NCBI RefSeq assembly: GCF_016616235.1
Contig: NZ_CP067100.1
Coordinates: forward strand, 2,539,001 to 2,603,000
Length of the DNA stretch: 64,000 bases
Origin: Bradyrhizobium diazoefficiens
Lineage (GTDB): Bacteria; Pseudomonadota; Alphaproteobacteria; Rhizobiales; Xanthobacteraceae
Direction: 5' to 3'
A model generated the notes under the pieces. That model was given only the letters and a program-made list of their open reading frames with translations, searched no databases and was not told where the DNA came from. The position numbers and the translations under genes are program-made. Shown in pieces: positions 25,976-34,475 of this stretch (positions are counted from its first letter, which is position 1; each line of letters opens with the position of its first letter).

Positions 25976-28396
25976 ATGGCCACCGGCGAGCCTTCCCAAG
26001 TCGAAGAACGCGATCTGACCAACATGGACCAACACCGGCAGCACTTGAGCGGTGCGGCGCGACTTCGCGATATGAACGGTGCCGCTACAAAGCGGAATGG
26101 TGCTGGGGAGGCCGTAGGCCCCCCGGGTGACAAGCAGCTTTTCGAAATCATCGAAACCATTCCGGTGATGGCCTGGACGATGTTGCCTGACGGCTCCAAC
26201 GCATTTGCGAATAGGCGTTGGGCCGAATATTGTGGCCTGCCTGCGCAGGACAGCGTGGGTTCGGGCTGGGAGGCTGCAATTCATCCAGGAGACGCTGAGC
26301 AATATTTGCACAAATCTCGTGAGTCCTTGGCCACCGGCGAACCGTTCGAAGGTGAGGCGCGTTTCCGTTGCGCTGCCGATGGGGAATACCGCTGGTTCTT
26401 GGGGCGCGCTGTCCCACTCCGCGACGACCAAGGAAATATTCTGAGGTGGTATAAAATCCTGACGGACATCGAGGATCGCAAGCGGGCGGAGGCCCTGCTC
26501 GCCGGCGAGAATCGCATCCTCGAGATGGTGGCCAAAGGGGAATCGCTTCCCTATATCCTCGATTGCCTCTGCCTGCTGGTGGAAGAGCATACTCGGGATG
26601 CGCTCACTGCGATCCTTCTGGTCGAGGACGGCCGGCTGAGGCATGTTGGGAAGCCGAGCCTTCCTCCAGCCTATGTCGAGGCTGTCGAGGGAAAAATCGC
26701 GGTTGGACCCAAGGTCGGATCATGCGGGCCCGCGGCGTATTTCGCCAGACAAGTCATCGTTTCCGATATCACGACCGACCCGTCATTTGACGAGCTTCGC
26801 GATGTTCTGCCTCTCTTTCCTTCGCTGCGCGCCGTCTGGTCGACGCCCATCATGTCCTCAGAAGGCAGGTGATTGGCACCTTCGCCATGTATTATAGCGA
26901 GCCGCGGAGCCCAAGCCTGCGCGATCAGGAGATCATAGAACAGATCACCCATCTGGCGGGGGTTGCGATTCAACGTGCCCACTTGGACCGCGATCTCACA
27001 GTGCGCGAAGCCAAGATCCGGCGCCTAGTAGACGCCAATATCATCGGCATCTTCATCTGGGAGGCCGAAGGTGCGATTCTCGAAGCCAATGACGCGTTTC
27101 TTCGTATCATGGGATATGACCGCGAAGATCTCGACGCGGGCCGCTTGCGTTGCACGGAATTGATGCCGCAAGAATGACTCGAAGGCGATGTGCAACGGGG
27201 CCCGGAGTACGTGAGGACCGGGCGCCTGCACCCGTTCGAGAAGGAGTTTTTCAGGAAAGACGGCAGCCGCGTGCCCGTCCTGATCGGTCTGGCCGATTTC
27301 GAAGAAAGCGGACGGCAAGGTGTTGCTTTCGTACTCGATCTAACCGAGCGAAAACGGGCCGAGGATGAGCTGCGCGCGAGCGAAGAGCTTAAGCGGAGAA
27401 TCATCGAGAGCAGTAGAGACTGCATCAAGGTGCTCGATCTGAATGCAAACCTGCTGTTCATGAGCAGCGGCGGTCAGCAGTTGCTCGAAATAGACGATAT
27501 CCAGACCTACGTGAATGCCTGCTGGGATAGATTTCTGGCAACCGGAAGACCGCCCAAGGATCAGCGAAGCCGTCGCCGCTGCAAGGGCTGGAGGAATTGG
27601 GAAATTTCAGGCGTTCTGTCCATCGGCGAAGGGGGCTCCGCGCTGGTGGGATGTCGTCACCACCCCGATCTGCAATGCGGACGGCCAGCCCGAGCAGCTG
27701 CTTTCGGTTTCACGTGACATTACTGAGGGCAAGCAGGCTGAAGCCGAAGCGCGCGAGAGCGAGCGGCGATATCGTGAGGTGCAGATGGAATTGGCGCACG
27801 CAAACCGCGTCGCAGCAATGGGGCAGCTAACGGCCTCGATCGCCCATGAAGTGAAGCAGCCGATCGCTGCGACAGTGGCCAATGCGCGAGCCGCATTGCG
27901 CTTTCTTGACGCCCCGATGGTGGATCTGGATGAAGTACGACAGATACTCAACGACATGTTGAAAGACGGCAATCGAGCAGGAGAGGTCGTCAGCCGTATC
28001 CAGGATCTCATCAAAAAAGCGCCACCCCGGCCGGATCGCTTGGAGGTCAACGAAGCCATTCGCGAACTGATAGAACTTACCCGTAGCGCGGCGGTGAAGA
28101 ACAGCGTCTCCATGCACGCGGAACTCGCGAACGGCTTGCCAATCGTTCATGGGGACCGGGTCCAACTGCAACAAGTGCTCCTGAACTTGGTGATCAATGC
28201 GATCGAGGCCATGAGCGGCCTCGGCGAGGGACCACGGGAATTGCTGGTCAGCAGCGGGACAACCGAGTCGGGCGGCGTGCTTGTGACTGTGCGAGACTCG
28301 GGTCCGGGACTGGCGCCAGCGATGCTCGATCGCGTCTTCGAGTCGTTCTAGGGCGCCGTCTTTCAGTTTACTATCCCGGCGGTCGAAGGCAGATAG
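25976..28396 (+). pseudogene. decayed PAS-GAF-PAS-PAS sensor histidine kinase
   Basis: Joined across frames, this reads as a soluble sensor kinase with a PAS domain (FEIIETIPVMAWTMLPDG), a GAF domain (from ILEMVAKGESLPYILDCL), a second PAS with REAKIRRLVDANIIGIF, a third PAS, HisKA with SIAHEVKQP and part of the HATPase. Four lesions are visible: a one-base loss near 26868; TGA at 27175-27177 where the paralogues have Trp (PxEW); one extra G at 27524-27526; and a jump from FESF to GAVFQFTIPA at 28349-28354 that removes about 34 codons including the GLGLGL ATP-lid box. It cannot make an active kinase. It is closely related to the kinases at 34476 and 37234. Confidence 0.85.
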
Positions 28397-28481
28397 CCGC
28401 TCCCCATTTGGCCAGCGTGCTCACGTTTGTTTGTGCGAGATCATCGATCGGCTCGCTGTTGCCCACCATGTCACTCCGTTG

Positions 28482-28497
28482 CATACCGAGGTATAGC
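28482..28497 (+). promoter_or_regulatory. perfect ATACC-N2-GGTAT dyad upstream of AraC gene
   Basis: ATACCGAGGTAT is the perfect form of the dyad core in the shared 45-bp element. A second half-like site, ACCCAAGTAT, follows 15 bases on. The copy lies about 160 bases before the AraC-type gene and just after the kinase relic. The -10 part of the element is not conserved here. Confidence 0.45.
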
Positions 28498-28654
28498 GCA
28501 GGCAACCCAAGTATGAGGGCTGCGACCGCCGGGTATCTGCGGCCGAAACGAGCGAATCAATCGCGTCAACCTCGCTACGATTGAGCGGTCGCCGTTCTAA
28601 CCCTACGACTGTCGAGGAGCAGGGGCCTCATGGACCCGCACAAGGGGAGCAACG

Positions 28655-29707
28655 ATGCTGACCTACTCGATGGATGTCAACGCTGCGCGGCTCGCCGACT
28701 TCTCCGAAGTCTCCGTCCTAAGCAACCGTCAGCATCAGGAACAGACGACGCGGCGGCGCATCGATCATCCGCATCTCGAAAACAATCATCTGCCGCGCGG
28801 CGGGCGCGGTGAGCAGCCCCTTGAGGCCGGGACGCATAAAGCCGGTCGCCACGCTCTTGAGATATTTCCTGCTCATGTCGCCAGCCGTCGGGCGATCGCC
28901 TGGGATGGGATCACCGTCGAGATCGTCCGGTGCGTCGCCCATGACAGGGTCGAGTTTCGATTCCGTGCACCGTGCCATCTGCTGCTTGTCCATGAAGAGG
29001 GCGTTCGTGACCACGGCGAGACCTTCATTCGGACTCTGCCGCCTTCGAACCTGCGAACGCTCAAGCGCAAGCTCACCTTCGTGCCCGCCGGTCACGAATA
29101 CCATGACTGGCAGCAGCCGCGCGTTCCCAGTCGTATGACCTGCTTCTATCTTGATCCGGCCAAAATGTCTGCCATCGATCCGGAGTCACCCGATGCTCGA
29201 CTTGCACCTCGACTATTGTTCGAACATCGCGGGCTGTGGGATGCCGCCGCGAAGCTGACAGCAGCAATCGACGAAGGCTGCGAAAACGAGCGCTATTGTG
29301 AAGCGCTTGGGGTGATCGTTGCGCATGAGCTGATGCAGGACAACGAGCATTCGCCACGCCGCAAACCATTGGCGAGGGGTGGGCTGGCTGTCTGGCAGCA
29401 GCGCGCCGTCACAGGATATATGGAGGAACACCTGGCCGAACCTATCTCGCTCGCGACGCTGGCGGCGCTCGCTCGTCTAAGCTCTTACTATTTCTGCCGC
29501 GCATTCAAGCAATCATTCGGCATGCCACCACACCGGTATCACATTAGTCGCCGTATCGAGCGCGCCAAGGCCTTGCTGGGAGATCCGGAACAGTCAGTGA
29601 CTGACATCGGGCTCGCGCTGGGGTTCAGCGAGACGAGCTCATTTTCGTCAGCATTTCGGCAGACGACAGGGATCACTCCCACCCAATACCGCCGCAGCTT
29701 AGGGTGA
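28655..29707 (+). CDS. AraC-family transcriptional regulator
   Basis: The protein is 350 residues. The C-terminal 100 residues hold two helix-turn-helix units: LATLAALARLSSYYFCRAFK and VTDIGLALGFSETSSFSSAF, ending in TGITPTQYRRSL, the classic AraC/XylS signature. The N-terminal 200 residues are a cupin-like sensing domain (CHLLLVHEEGVRDHGETF, LTFVPAGHEYHDW). GGGGAGC precedes the ATG. The gene stands alone between two kinase genes. The ligand and targets are unknown. Confidence 0.9.
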   Translation: MLTYSMDVNAARLADFSEVSVLSNRQHQEQTTRRRIDHPHLENNHLPRGGRGEQPLEAGTHKAGRHALEIFPAHVASRRAIAWDGITVEIVRCVAHDRVEFRFRAPCHLLLVHEEGVRDHGETFIRTLPPSNLRTLKRKLTFVPAGHEYHDWQQPRVPSRMTCFYLDPAKMSAIDPESPDARLAPRLLFEHRGLWDAAAKLTAAIDEGCENERYCEALGVIVAHELMQDNEHSPRRKPLARGGLAVWQQRAVTGYMEEHLAEPISLATLAALARLSSYYFCRAFKQSFGMPPHRYHISRRIERAKALLGDPEQSVTDIGLALGFSETSSFSSAFRQTTGITPTQYRRSLG

Positions 29708-29758
29708 ATGGGCAAGCCAGACGTCCTCCGGGGACGGTTGTGGGGTCACGAAAACATC

Positions 29759-31906
29759 TCAAGGCGAAGAGTCTCGCGATGCCGGCAGGACGATATGAAG
29801 CGTGACGCCTCGAGTAGCATTCGCGGTGGCCCAAATGCGGCCGCCGTGTGCCTCAACTATTGAACGGCAGATGGAAAGTCCGATGCCCATGCCGCTGGCT
29901 TTGGTGGAGTAGAACGCCTCAAAGAACCGGTCCAGAGCTTCTGGGCGCAATGTCGGACCGGAGTCGCGAACTGTGAGCGAGATGCCATCCTCTCGGTCCC
30001 TTGCTGAGCTAATCTGCAATTCGCGTCCGTCGTCGTCGACATTGCTCATGGCCTCGACAGCATTCATCACCAAATTCATGATGACTTGTTGCAGCTGAAT
30101 CCGATCTCCGCGAACGAACGGCAAATCGGATGCAAGGTCTGCCTCAAGTGATATCCCGTTCTTGATAATCTCGCCGCGGGTCAGGGCGATCGTCTCGATG
30201 ATCACCTCGTTAATATCCAACTTGTCGATCTGCGCTGGCGTCTTTTTGACCAATGCGCGGATCCGGCTGATGACATCGCTGACCCTGCGCCCGTCCTTGA
30301 TAATGTCCTCCAGCGCCTGGCAAGACAGCTCCAGATCCGGAGGCGTTGCGCGGAGCAGGCGCAAGGCGGCATGCGCGTTCGTGACCAGCGCTCCAACGGG
30401 CTGATTGACCTCATGCGCAACAGATGCGGTTAGTTGACCGACGGTCGCCACTCGGTTCGCGTGCGCCAGTTGGGCCTGGGCGTCCCGTACGGCTTCCGAG
30501 GCCAGCATGTGATCCGTCAGATCGCGGGCCAATACAAGCGCGCTGTCCACCGCGTCTGTTTCGAGCTGGAGCGGTGAATAGGTTACGACCCAGTATCTTC
30601 GACCGGCGGGCCCATCGAACCATTGACTGATGTGGAACTCTTCTCCAGCAAAGCACCGATCCAAATTCGGTTTGGCCAGCTGGTCGAACGCCTCCCTCCC
30701 CATGGCGTCAGCGACGTACCGGCCGATGAGCGTGTCGGCCGTTAATCCCCAAACTCGCTGATGTGCCCGATTGGACTGTCGGTAGCGGTAATCTTTGTCG
30801 ATCACAGACACGACGTCTGGTAGCGTGTCAAAGACATGCTGAGCCAGATATTCGGCGCGCTTGCGATCGGTGATATCCTCGCAGACGACCAAGAGCACCG
30901 GCTGCTGCTTGATCAACATCGCTTTGGCGGTTTCGCGTACCCACAGGATGGTTCCGTCTTTGCGCCGTTTTCGCGCCTCCCAGCTTGTCGGCTCACCAAG
31001 CTGTTCCATGCACATGGCGGCCTTGCGCTGAACTATCGGCCAATCAGTTTCATGAAACACCTCCTGCACGGGGCGGCCTGTCAGATCGCTGACGTCGTAG
31101 CCCAACTGGCAGGCGCCATAAGGATTGACCGAAAGCACAGAACCGGCCGCATCTAGCATGAAATACATTGTGGGATTGTGCTCGAAAACCGCGCGCCACT
31201 GTTCTTCGCTATCGCGCAAGGCCTCGAGCGCCCGTCTGCGCTCCTGGACGTCGCCCGCGCTGGCGCACCATCTCAATATCTTATTCTGCTCGCCAAAGAT
31301 CGGTACCAGGCGGACAAAGAACCAACGGTATTCGCCGCCAGCGCTTCGAATGCGCATTTCTCTTTCGAACGGCTTCCCAGTCGCGAACACGGTGCTCCAC
31401 TCCTCACAGGCGCGATCTTCCGGATGCACTGCATTCAGCCAGCCTGGGCCCCGCGACTGCTGCGCGGACAAGCCGGTGTAGTTCAGGAACCGATCATTGA
31501 AGAAATCAGCTGTGCCGTGTGAGGACATGTTCCAAACCAGCGCAGGCAACCCGTCCAGGACCTGCACCAGTTGGTCTCGTCCCGCCCTCATCCTCCCTAC
31601 GAGGCCGGTGATGACCAGGGAGGTGATCAGGAACCCGGCCAAAGCGATGATGTCTTCCGGATAATCAACTCGAAAGGAGAAGATGGGGGGCGCAAAGAAG
31701 TAGTTGAGGGATGCAACGGCAGCGAAGCATAGGACGATGAGAGAAATCAGGCCGCCGGAGAGTGACAACAGAACAATGAGAATCAGGTATGTGAACGCCG
31801 CGGAAACCAGGCGCAGGTTCAGCCAAAAAAATAGCCATGTCAGTGCTGCCAGCGCGAGGACGCCGACCAACAACCGCAGCACCTCCTGGACTGGATCACG
31901 CGTCAT
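29759..31906 (-). CDS. DUF4118/PAS hybrid-input sensor histidine kinase
   Basis: The 715-residue protein has four membrane helices at the N-terminus of the KdpD/DUF4118 kind (residues 10-105, with the phrase SLNYFFAPPIFSF), three PAS domains (about 115-230, 240-355, 360-475), HisKA with phosphoacceptor H498 in SVAHEVNQP, and a HATPase with MNLVMNAVEAMS, RDSGPT and GMGIGLSICRSIVEAHGG. The G1 box reads DSGPTLRPE where DSGPGL is usual, a conservative change. Start ATG 31906; TTG 31909 is also possible. It is divergent from the FixJ-type regulator at 32167, its most likely partner. The catalytic core is related to but distinct from the other kinases of the cluster. Confidence 0.92.
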   Translation of the reverse strand: MTRDPVQEVLRLLVGVLALAALTWLFFWLNLRLVSAAFTYLILIVLLSLSGGLISLIVLCFAAVASLNYFFAPPIFSFRVDYPEDIIALAGFLITSLVITGLVGRMRAGRDQLVQVLDGLPALVWNMSSHGTADFFNDRFLNYTGLSAQQSRGPGWLNAVHPEDRACEEWSTVFATGKPFEREMRIRSAGGEYRWFFVRLVPIFGEQNKILRWCASAGDVQERRRALEALRDSEEQWRAVFEHNPTMYFMLDAAGSVLSVNPYGACQLGYDVSDLTGRPVQEVFHETDWPIVQRKAAMCMEQLGEPTSWEARKRRKDGTILWVRETAKAMLIKQQPVLLVVCEDITDRKRAEYLAQHVFDTLPDVVSVIDKDYRYRQSNRAHQRVWGLTADTLIGRYVADAMGREAFDQLAKPNLDRCFAGEEFHISQWFDGPAGRRYWVVTYSPLQLETDAVDSALVLARDLTDHMLASEAVRDAQAQLAHANRVATVGQLTASVAHEVNQPVGALVTNAHAALRLLRATPPDLELSCQALEDIIKDGRRVSDVISRIRALVKKTPAQIDKLDINEVIIETIALTRGEIIKNGISLEADLASDLPFVRGDRIQLQQVIMNLVMNAVEAMSNVDDDGRELQISSARDREDGISLTVRDSGPTLRPEALDRFFEAFYSTKASGMGIGLSICRSIVEAHGGRIWATANATRGVTLHIVLPASRDSSP

Positions 31907-32166
31907 CAACGATCGTTACCGAGACCAAAGCCTCCTGACAGCTTTCGCTTTGGAGGCGGAAATTCCGCAACCATACCGCTCGTTTAAACTCGCGGGAAGG
32001 CCGGGATGGGCCATCCTGGCAGGCGCGGGGCGAATGATAGGCGGCAGAGCGTGCGGGATTTGCCTGTCCAGCGGATTCCGTTACAATATGACCTCAGCTC
32101 GGCCGAGCCGCTGAGGTATTGTGATTTGCTTTAATCGGGACCGGCTCCAGATGGTGAAGAACCAGA

Positions 32167-32832
32167 ATGAGGCAGCATAATTCATCAACGAAGCCGGCTG
32201 GAAGCACGGACCAGCCGACCGTCTTCGTCATCGACGACGATGCGTCAATGCGTGAGGCGCTCGCACGGCTGTTCTATTCGGTCCAGTTGAAGGTTGAAGT
32301 ATTCGCGTCGACGCAGGAGTTCTTGCAGGCTAAGCGGCCGGATGCTCCGGCTTGTCTCGTGCTCGATATCCGACTGCCTGGGCTGAGTGGCCTTGATTTC
32401 CAAGCCGGATTGGCAGATGCCGCGCTTCCTATTCCGGTCGTGTTCATTACGGGGCACGGCGATATTCCGATGTCGGTGCGAGCCATGAAGGCCGGCGCCA
32501 TCGATTTCCTCACCAAGCCGTTCCGTGACCAGGACCTTCTGGATGCCGTTGCCGCTGCAATCCAGCGCGACAAGGGGCGCCGCGAAAATGAACATGCGAT
32601 CGCGGACATGAGGGCGCACTTCGCATCGCTAACCGCTCGCGAGCGCGAGATCATGGCTCTGGTCGCCAGCGGATTGATGAGCAAGCAAATCGCGGCTCAG
32701 ATCAATCTGAGCGAAATCACGGTGAAAGTGCACCGTAGCCATATCATGAAGAAGATGGAAGCCAGATCAGTGGCCGATCTGGTCAGGATGGCTGAAGCCC
32801 TTGGAGTAAAGCCTCCGACGCTCCAGCACTGA
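32167..32832 (+). CDS. FixJ/NarL-type response regulator
   Basis: This 221-residue protein has a receiver domain (acidic triad IDDD at 22-25, phosphoacceptor D67 in VLDIRLPGLSG, Thr in VVFITGHGD, Lys in FLTKPFRD) and a LuxR-type helix-turn-helix domain (LTAREREIMALVASG ... SKQIAAQINLSEITVKVHRS). The layout is that of FixJ, NodW and NwsB. The gene is divergent from the DUF4118/PAS kinase at 29759, which makes these two a probable two-component pair. It is a candidate to bind the ATACC-N2-GGTAT dyads in this cluster; that is inference. Confidence 0.93.
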   Translation: MRQHNSSTKPAGSTDQPTVFVIDDDASMREALARLFYSVQLKVEVFASTQEFLQAKRPDAPACLVLDIRLPGLSGLDFQAGLADAALPIPVVFITGHGDIPMSVRAMKAGAIDFLTKPFRDQDLLDAVAAAIQRDKGRRENEHAIADMRAHFASLTAREREIMALVASGLMSKQIAAQINLSEITVKVHRSHIMKKMEARSVADLVRMAEALGVKPPTLQH

Positions 32833-32843
32833 GGTACGGTCCT

Positions 32844-32888
32844 TCGATACCCGAGTATAGTTCTCATCTCTCAAATCAGCCGTATCAT
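32844..32888 (+). promoter_or_regulatory. shared 45-bp promoter element, copy A
   Basis: The element starts TCGATACCCGAGTATAG and ends CGTATCAT. It aligns gap-free with copies B and C, and with B over a much longer stretch that runs into the coding region. It begins 12 bases past the stop of the FixJ-type gene and precedes the receiver gene start by 69 bases. Confidence 0.7.
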
Positions 32889-32957
32889 ACGCTCAGGCGG
32901 CGCCGTCTATCGGGGGTGCGATCTCGGTCGTCTTCCCCTCGAACAAAGGTAAGTCGC

Positions 32958-33350
32958 GTGACTGATGGCCCCATAATTTCGGTCGTGGACGACGATGCTT
33001 CGGTGCGTACCGCGACCGCGAGATTGTTGAGGTCACTGGGATTCTCAGCCCATGCGTTTGCTTCGGCCAAGGAATTCCTGTCGTCGCCGCGACTGCCTGA
33101 AACCTCGTGCCTCATTGCCGACGTGGAGATGCCCGGTATGAGCGGCATTGAGCTGCAGGAGTATCTGATTGCCAACGGCCATAACACCCCGATGATCTTC
33201 ATCACGGCATTTCCGGAGGATCGGATTCGAGAACGCGCGATGCGGGCTGGGGCGATCGATTTTTTGAGCAAGCCATTCGATGAGCCGCGGCTGCTCGAAT
33301 GTGTGGAGCGGGCACTGGCGATGCGCCAAGACCGCCCGAACAACCCTTGA
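32958..33350 (+). CDS. stand-alone receiver-domain response regulator
   Basis: This 130-residue protein contains only a receiver domain: acidic DDD at 11-13, phosphoacceptor D55 in LIADVEMPGMSG, Thr in MIFITAFPED and Lys in FLSKPFDEP. There is no output domain, so it would act through protein contact or as a phosphate sink. I chose GTG 32958 because AAAGG precedes it and VTDGPIISVVDDDAS begins the fold; the frame is open 14 codons upstream. A relic of a close copy lies at 37101-37205. Confidence 0.88.
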   Translation: MTDGPIISVVDDDASVRTATARLLRSLGFSAHAFASAKEFLSSPRLPETSCLIADVEMPGMSGIELQEYLIANGHNTPMIFITAFPEDRIRERAMRAGAIDFLSKPFDEPRLLECVERALAMRQDRPNNP

Positions 33351-33398
33351 TCAGATTGCACAATCAGCCACGTCAACTCTGGGCCCTTGCGAACGGCT

Positions 33399-33425
33399 CA
33401 AGGGCGCTGTCTTTCAATTCGTGCG
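33399..33425 (+). pseudogene. relic of a histidine kinase C-terminal end
   Basis: The bases AAGGGCGCTGTCTTTCAATT match the last codons (GAxFQF) of the kinases at 34476 and 37234, and a GCGAACG run like theirs lies 11 bases before. No open frame precedes it. It suggests that a former kinase copy, now lost, preceded the binding-protein gene. Confidence 0.4.
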
Positions 33426-33489
33426 GCGCGCCCACCCTGACCACTCAATGAGGATCAGCGCGGGATGATCAATCGTCGCCGCGCGTTCG

Positions 33490-34371
33490 ATGTTCGGAGC
33501 ACGCCTCGTGATTGATGCGTTGAGACTGCTGATTGGTTTGCTGATGCTGGCCTTTATGCCGCCTTCGGCGTTCGCCGCCGATATCGTGAGGCCGATCGAG
33601 GCAGAGAATCTGCCTTGGGCCATGAGCGGCTATGAACTAGCGCTCTTGCATGGAGCGCTGGAGCGGACGCGGCCCGACTATGGTGCTTACGAGGTGAAGC
33701 CGTTCACTGAAAATGTCTCCAACGCACGCGCCATCCAATTGGCCGTCGGGGGCGACTTGGTCAACCTCTACCCCGCAGGTGTCGGCCAAGCTGTCCCCGA
33801 GCGGGAGATGATCCCCGTACCATTCCCGATCGACAAGGGCCTGCTCAGCTACAGGGTCTCCCTGATCAATCAGCGTAACCAGGAGCGATTCTCTCGCATC
33901 CAGAGTATTGAAGATCTGCGCCATCTACGCGTCGGGCAGGGAAGTGGCTGGGCCGATACGCCCATCTATGAGTACAACCGCATTCCGGTCGAAACGGCAC
34001 CGAATTTCGAGTCGCTGTTCCCGATGCTGCTGGACGGTCGGTTCGATCTGTTCCCGCGCGGTCTTTCAGCCTACACCCAGTTCTTCCCCGATTTTGCAAT
34101 CGAGCAGCACCTCCTGATCCATTATCCTTTCTGCAAAGTCTTCTATGTCAGCAGGTCCGCGCCCCGCCTAGCGACCCGCCTCGCGGCCGGACTCGAGCGC
34201 ATGGTCGCGGATGGCAGCTTCGACGCCTTGTTTACCGAACATTACGGCAAGCTTCTGGTGGACCTCAATCTCCGCCAACGGGTCGTGATCGAACTGGAGA
34301 ATCCGTTCCTGCCAAGTTGGGTGCCGCTCAACCGCAAGAACCTGTGGTTCGATCCCGAGCAAATGCCCTAG
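33490..34371 (+). CDS. periplasmic solute-binding protein of the amino-acid type, sensor-linked
   Basis: This 293-residue protein has a signal peptide (LIGLLMLAFMPPSAFAAD) and the two-lobe fold of extracellular solute-binding proteins (SBP family 3-like): YELALLHGALERTRPDYGAY, LRVGQGSGWADT, LLDGRFDLFPRGLSAY and DGSFDALFTEHYGKLL. No ABC permease genes are nearby. The sensor kinase at 34476 follows, with its start 105 bases past this stop, so the protein probably presents a ligand to that kinase. The ligand is unknown; some residues usual in amino-acid binders are not clear here. Confidence 0.8.
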   Translation: MFGARLVIDALRLLIGLLMLAFMPPSAFAADIVRPIEAENLPWAMSGYELALLHGALERTRPDYGAYEVKPFTENVSNARAIQLAVGGDLVNLYPAGVGQAVPEREMIPVPFPIDKGLLSYRVSLINQRNQERFSRIQSIEDLRHLRVGQGSGWADTPIYEYNRIPVETAPNFESLFPMLLDGRFDLFPRGLSAYTQFFPDFAIEQHLLIHYPFCKVFYVSRSAPRLATRLAAGLERMVADGSFDALFTEHYGKLLVDLNLRQRVVIELENPFLPSWVPLNRKNLWFDPEQMP

Positions 34372-34475
34372 ATGAGCGCGATCGTGCCAGCAGGTTCTCT
34401 GGTTACGCGAGAGCGAAGAATCGAGCAGTCATCTTTTGTTTGCAGGTGGGAGTCGGCGGAACGGAGGCGGCAGGC

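Noticed and set aside
27524..27526. Programmed frameshift site in the kinase relic
   Set aside because: Three further lesions in the same gene make simple decay the better explanation.
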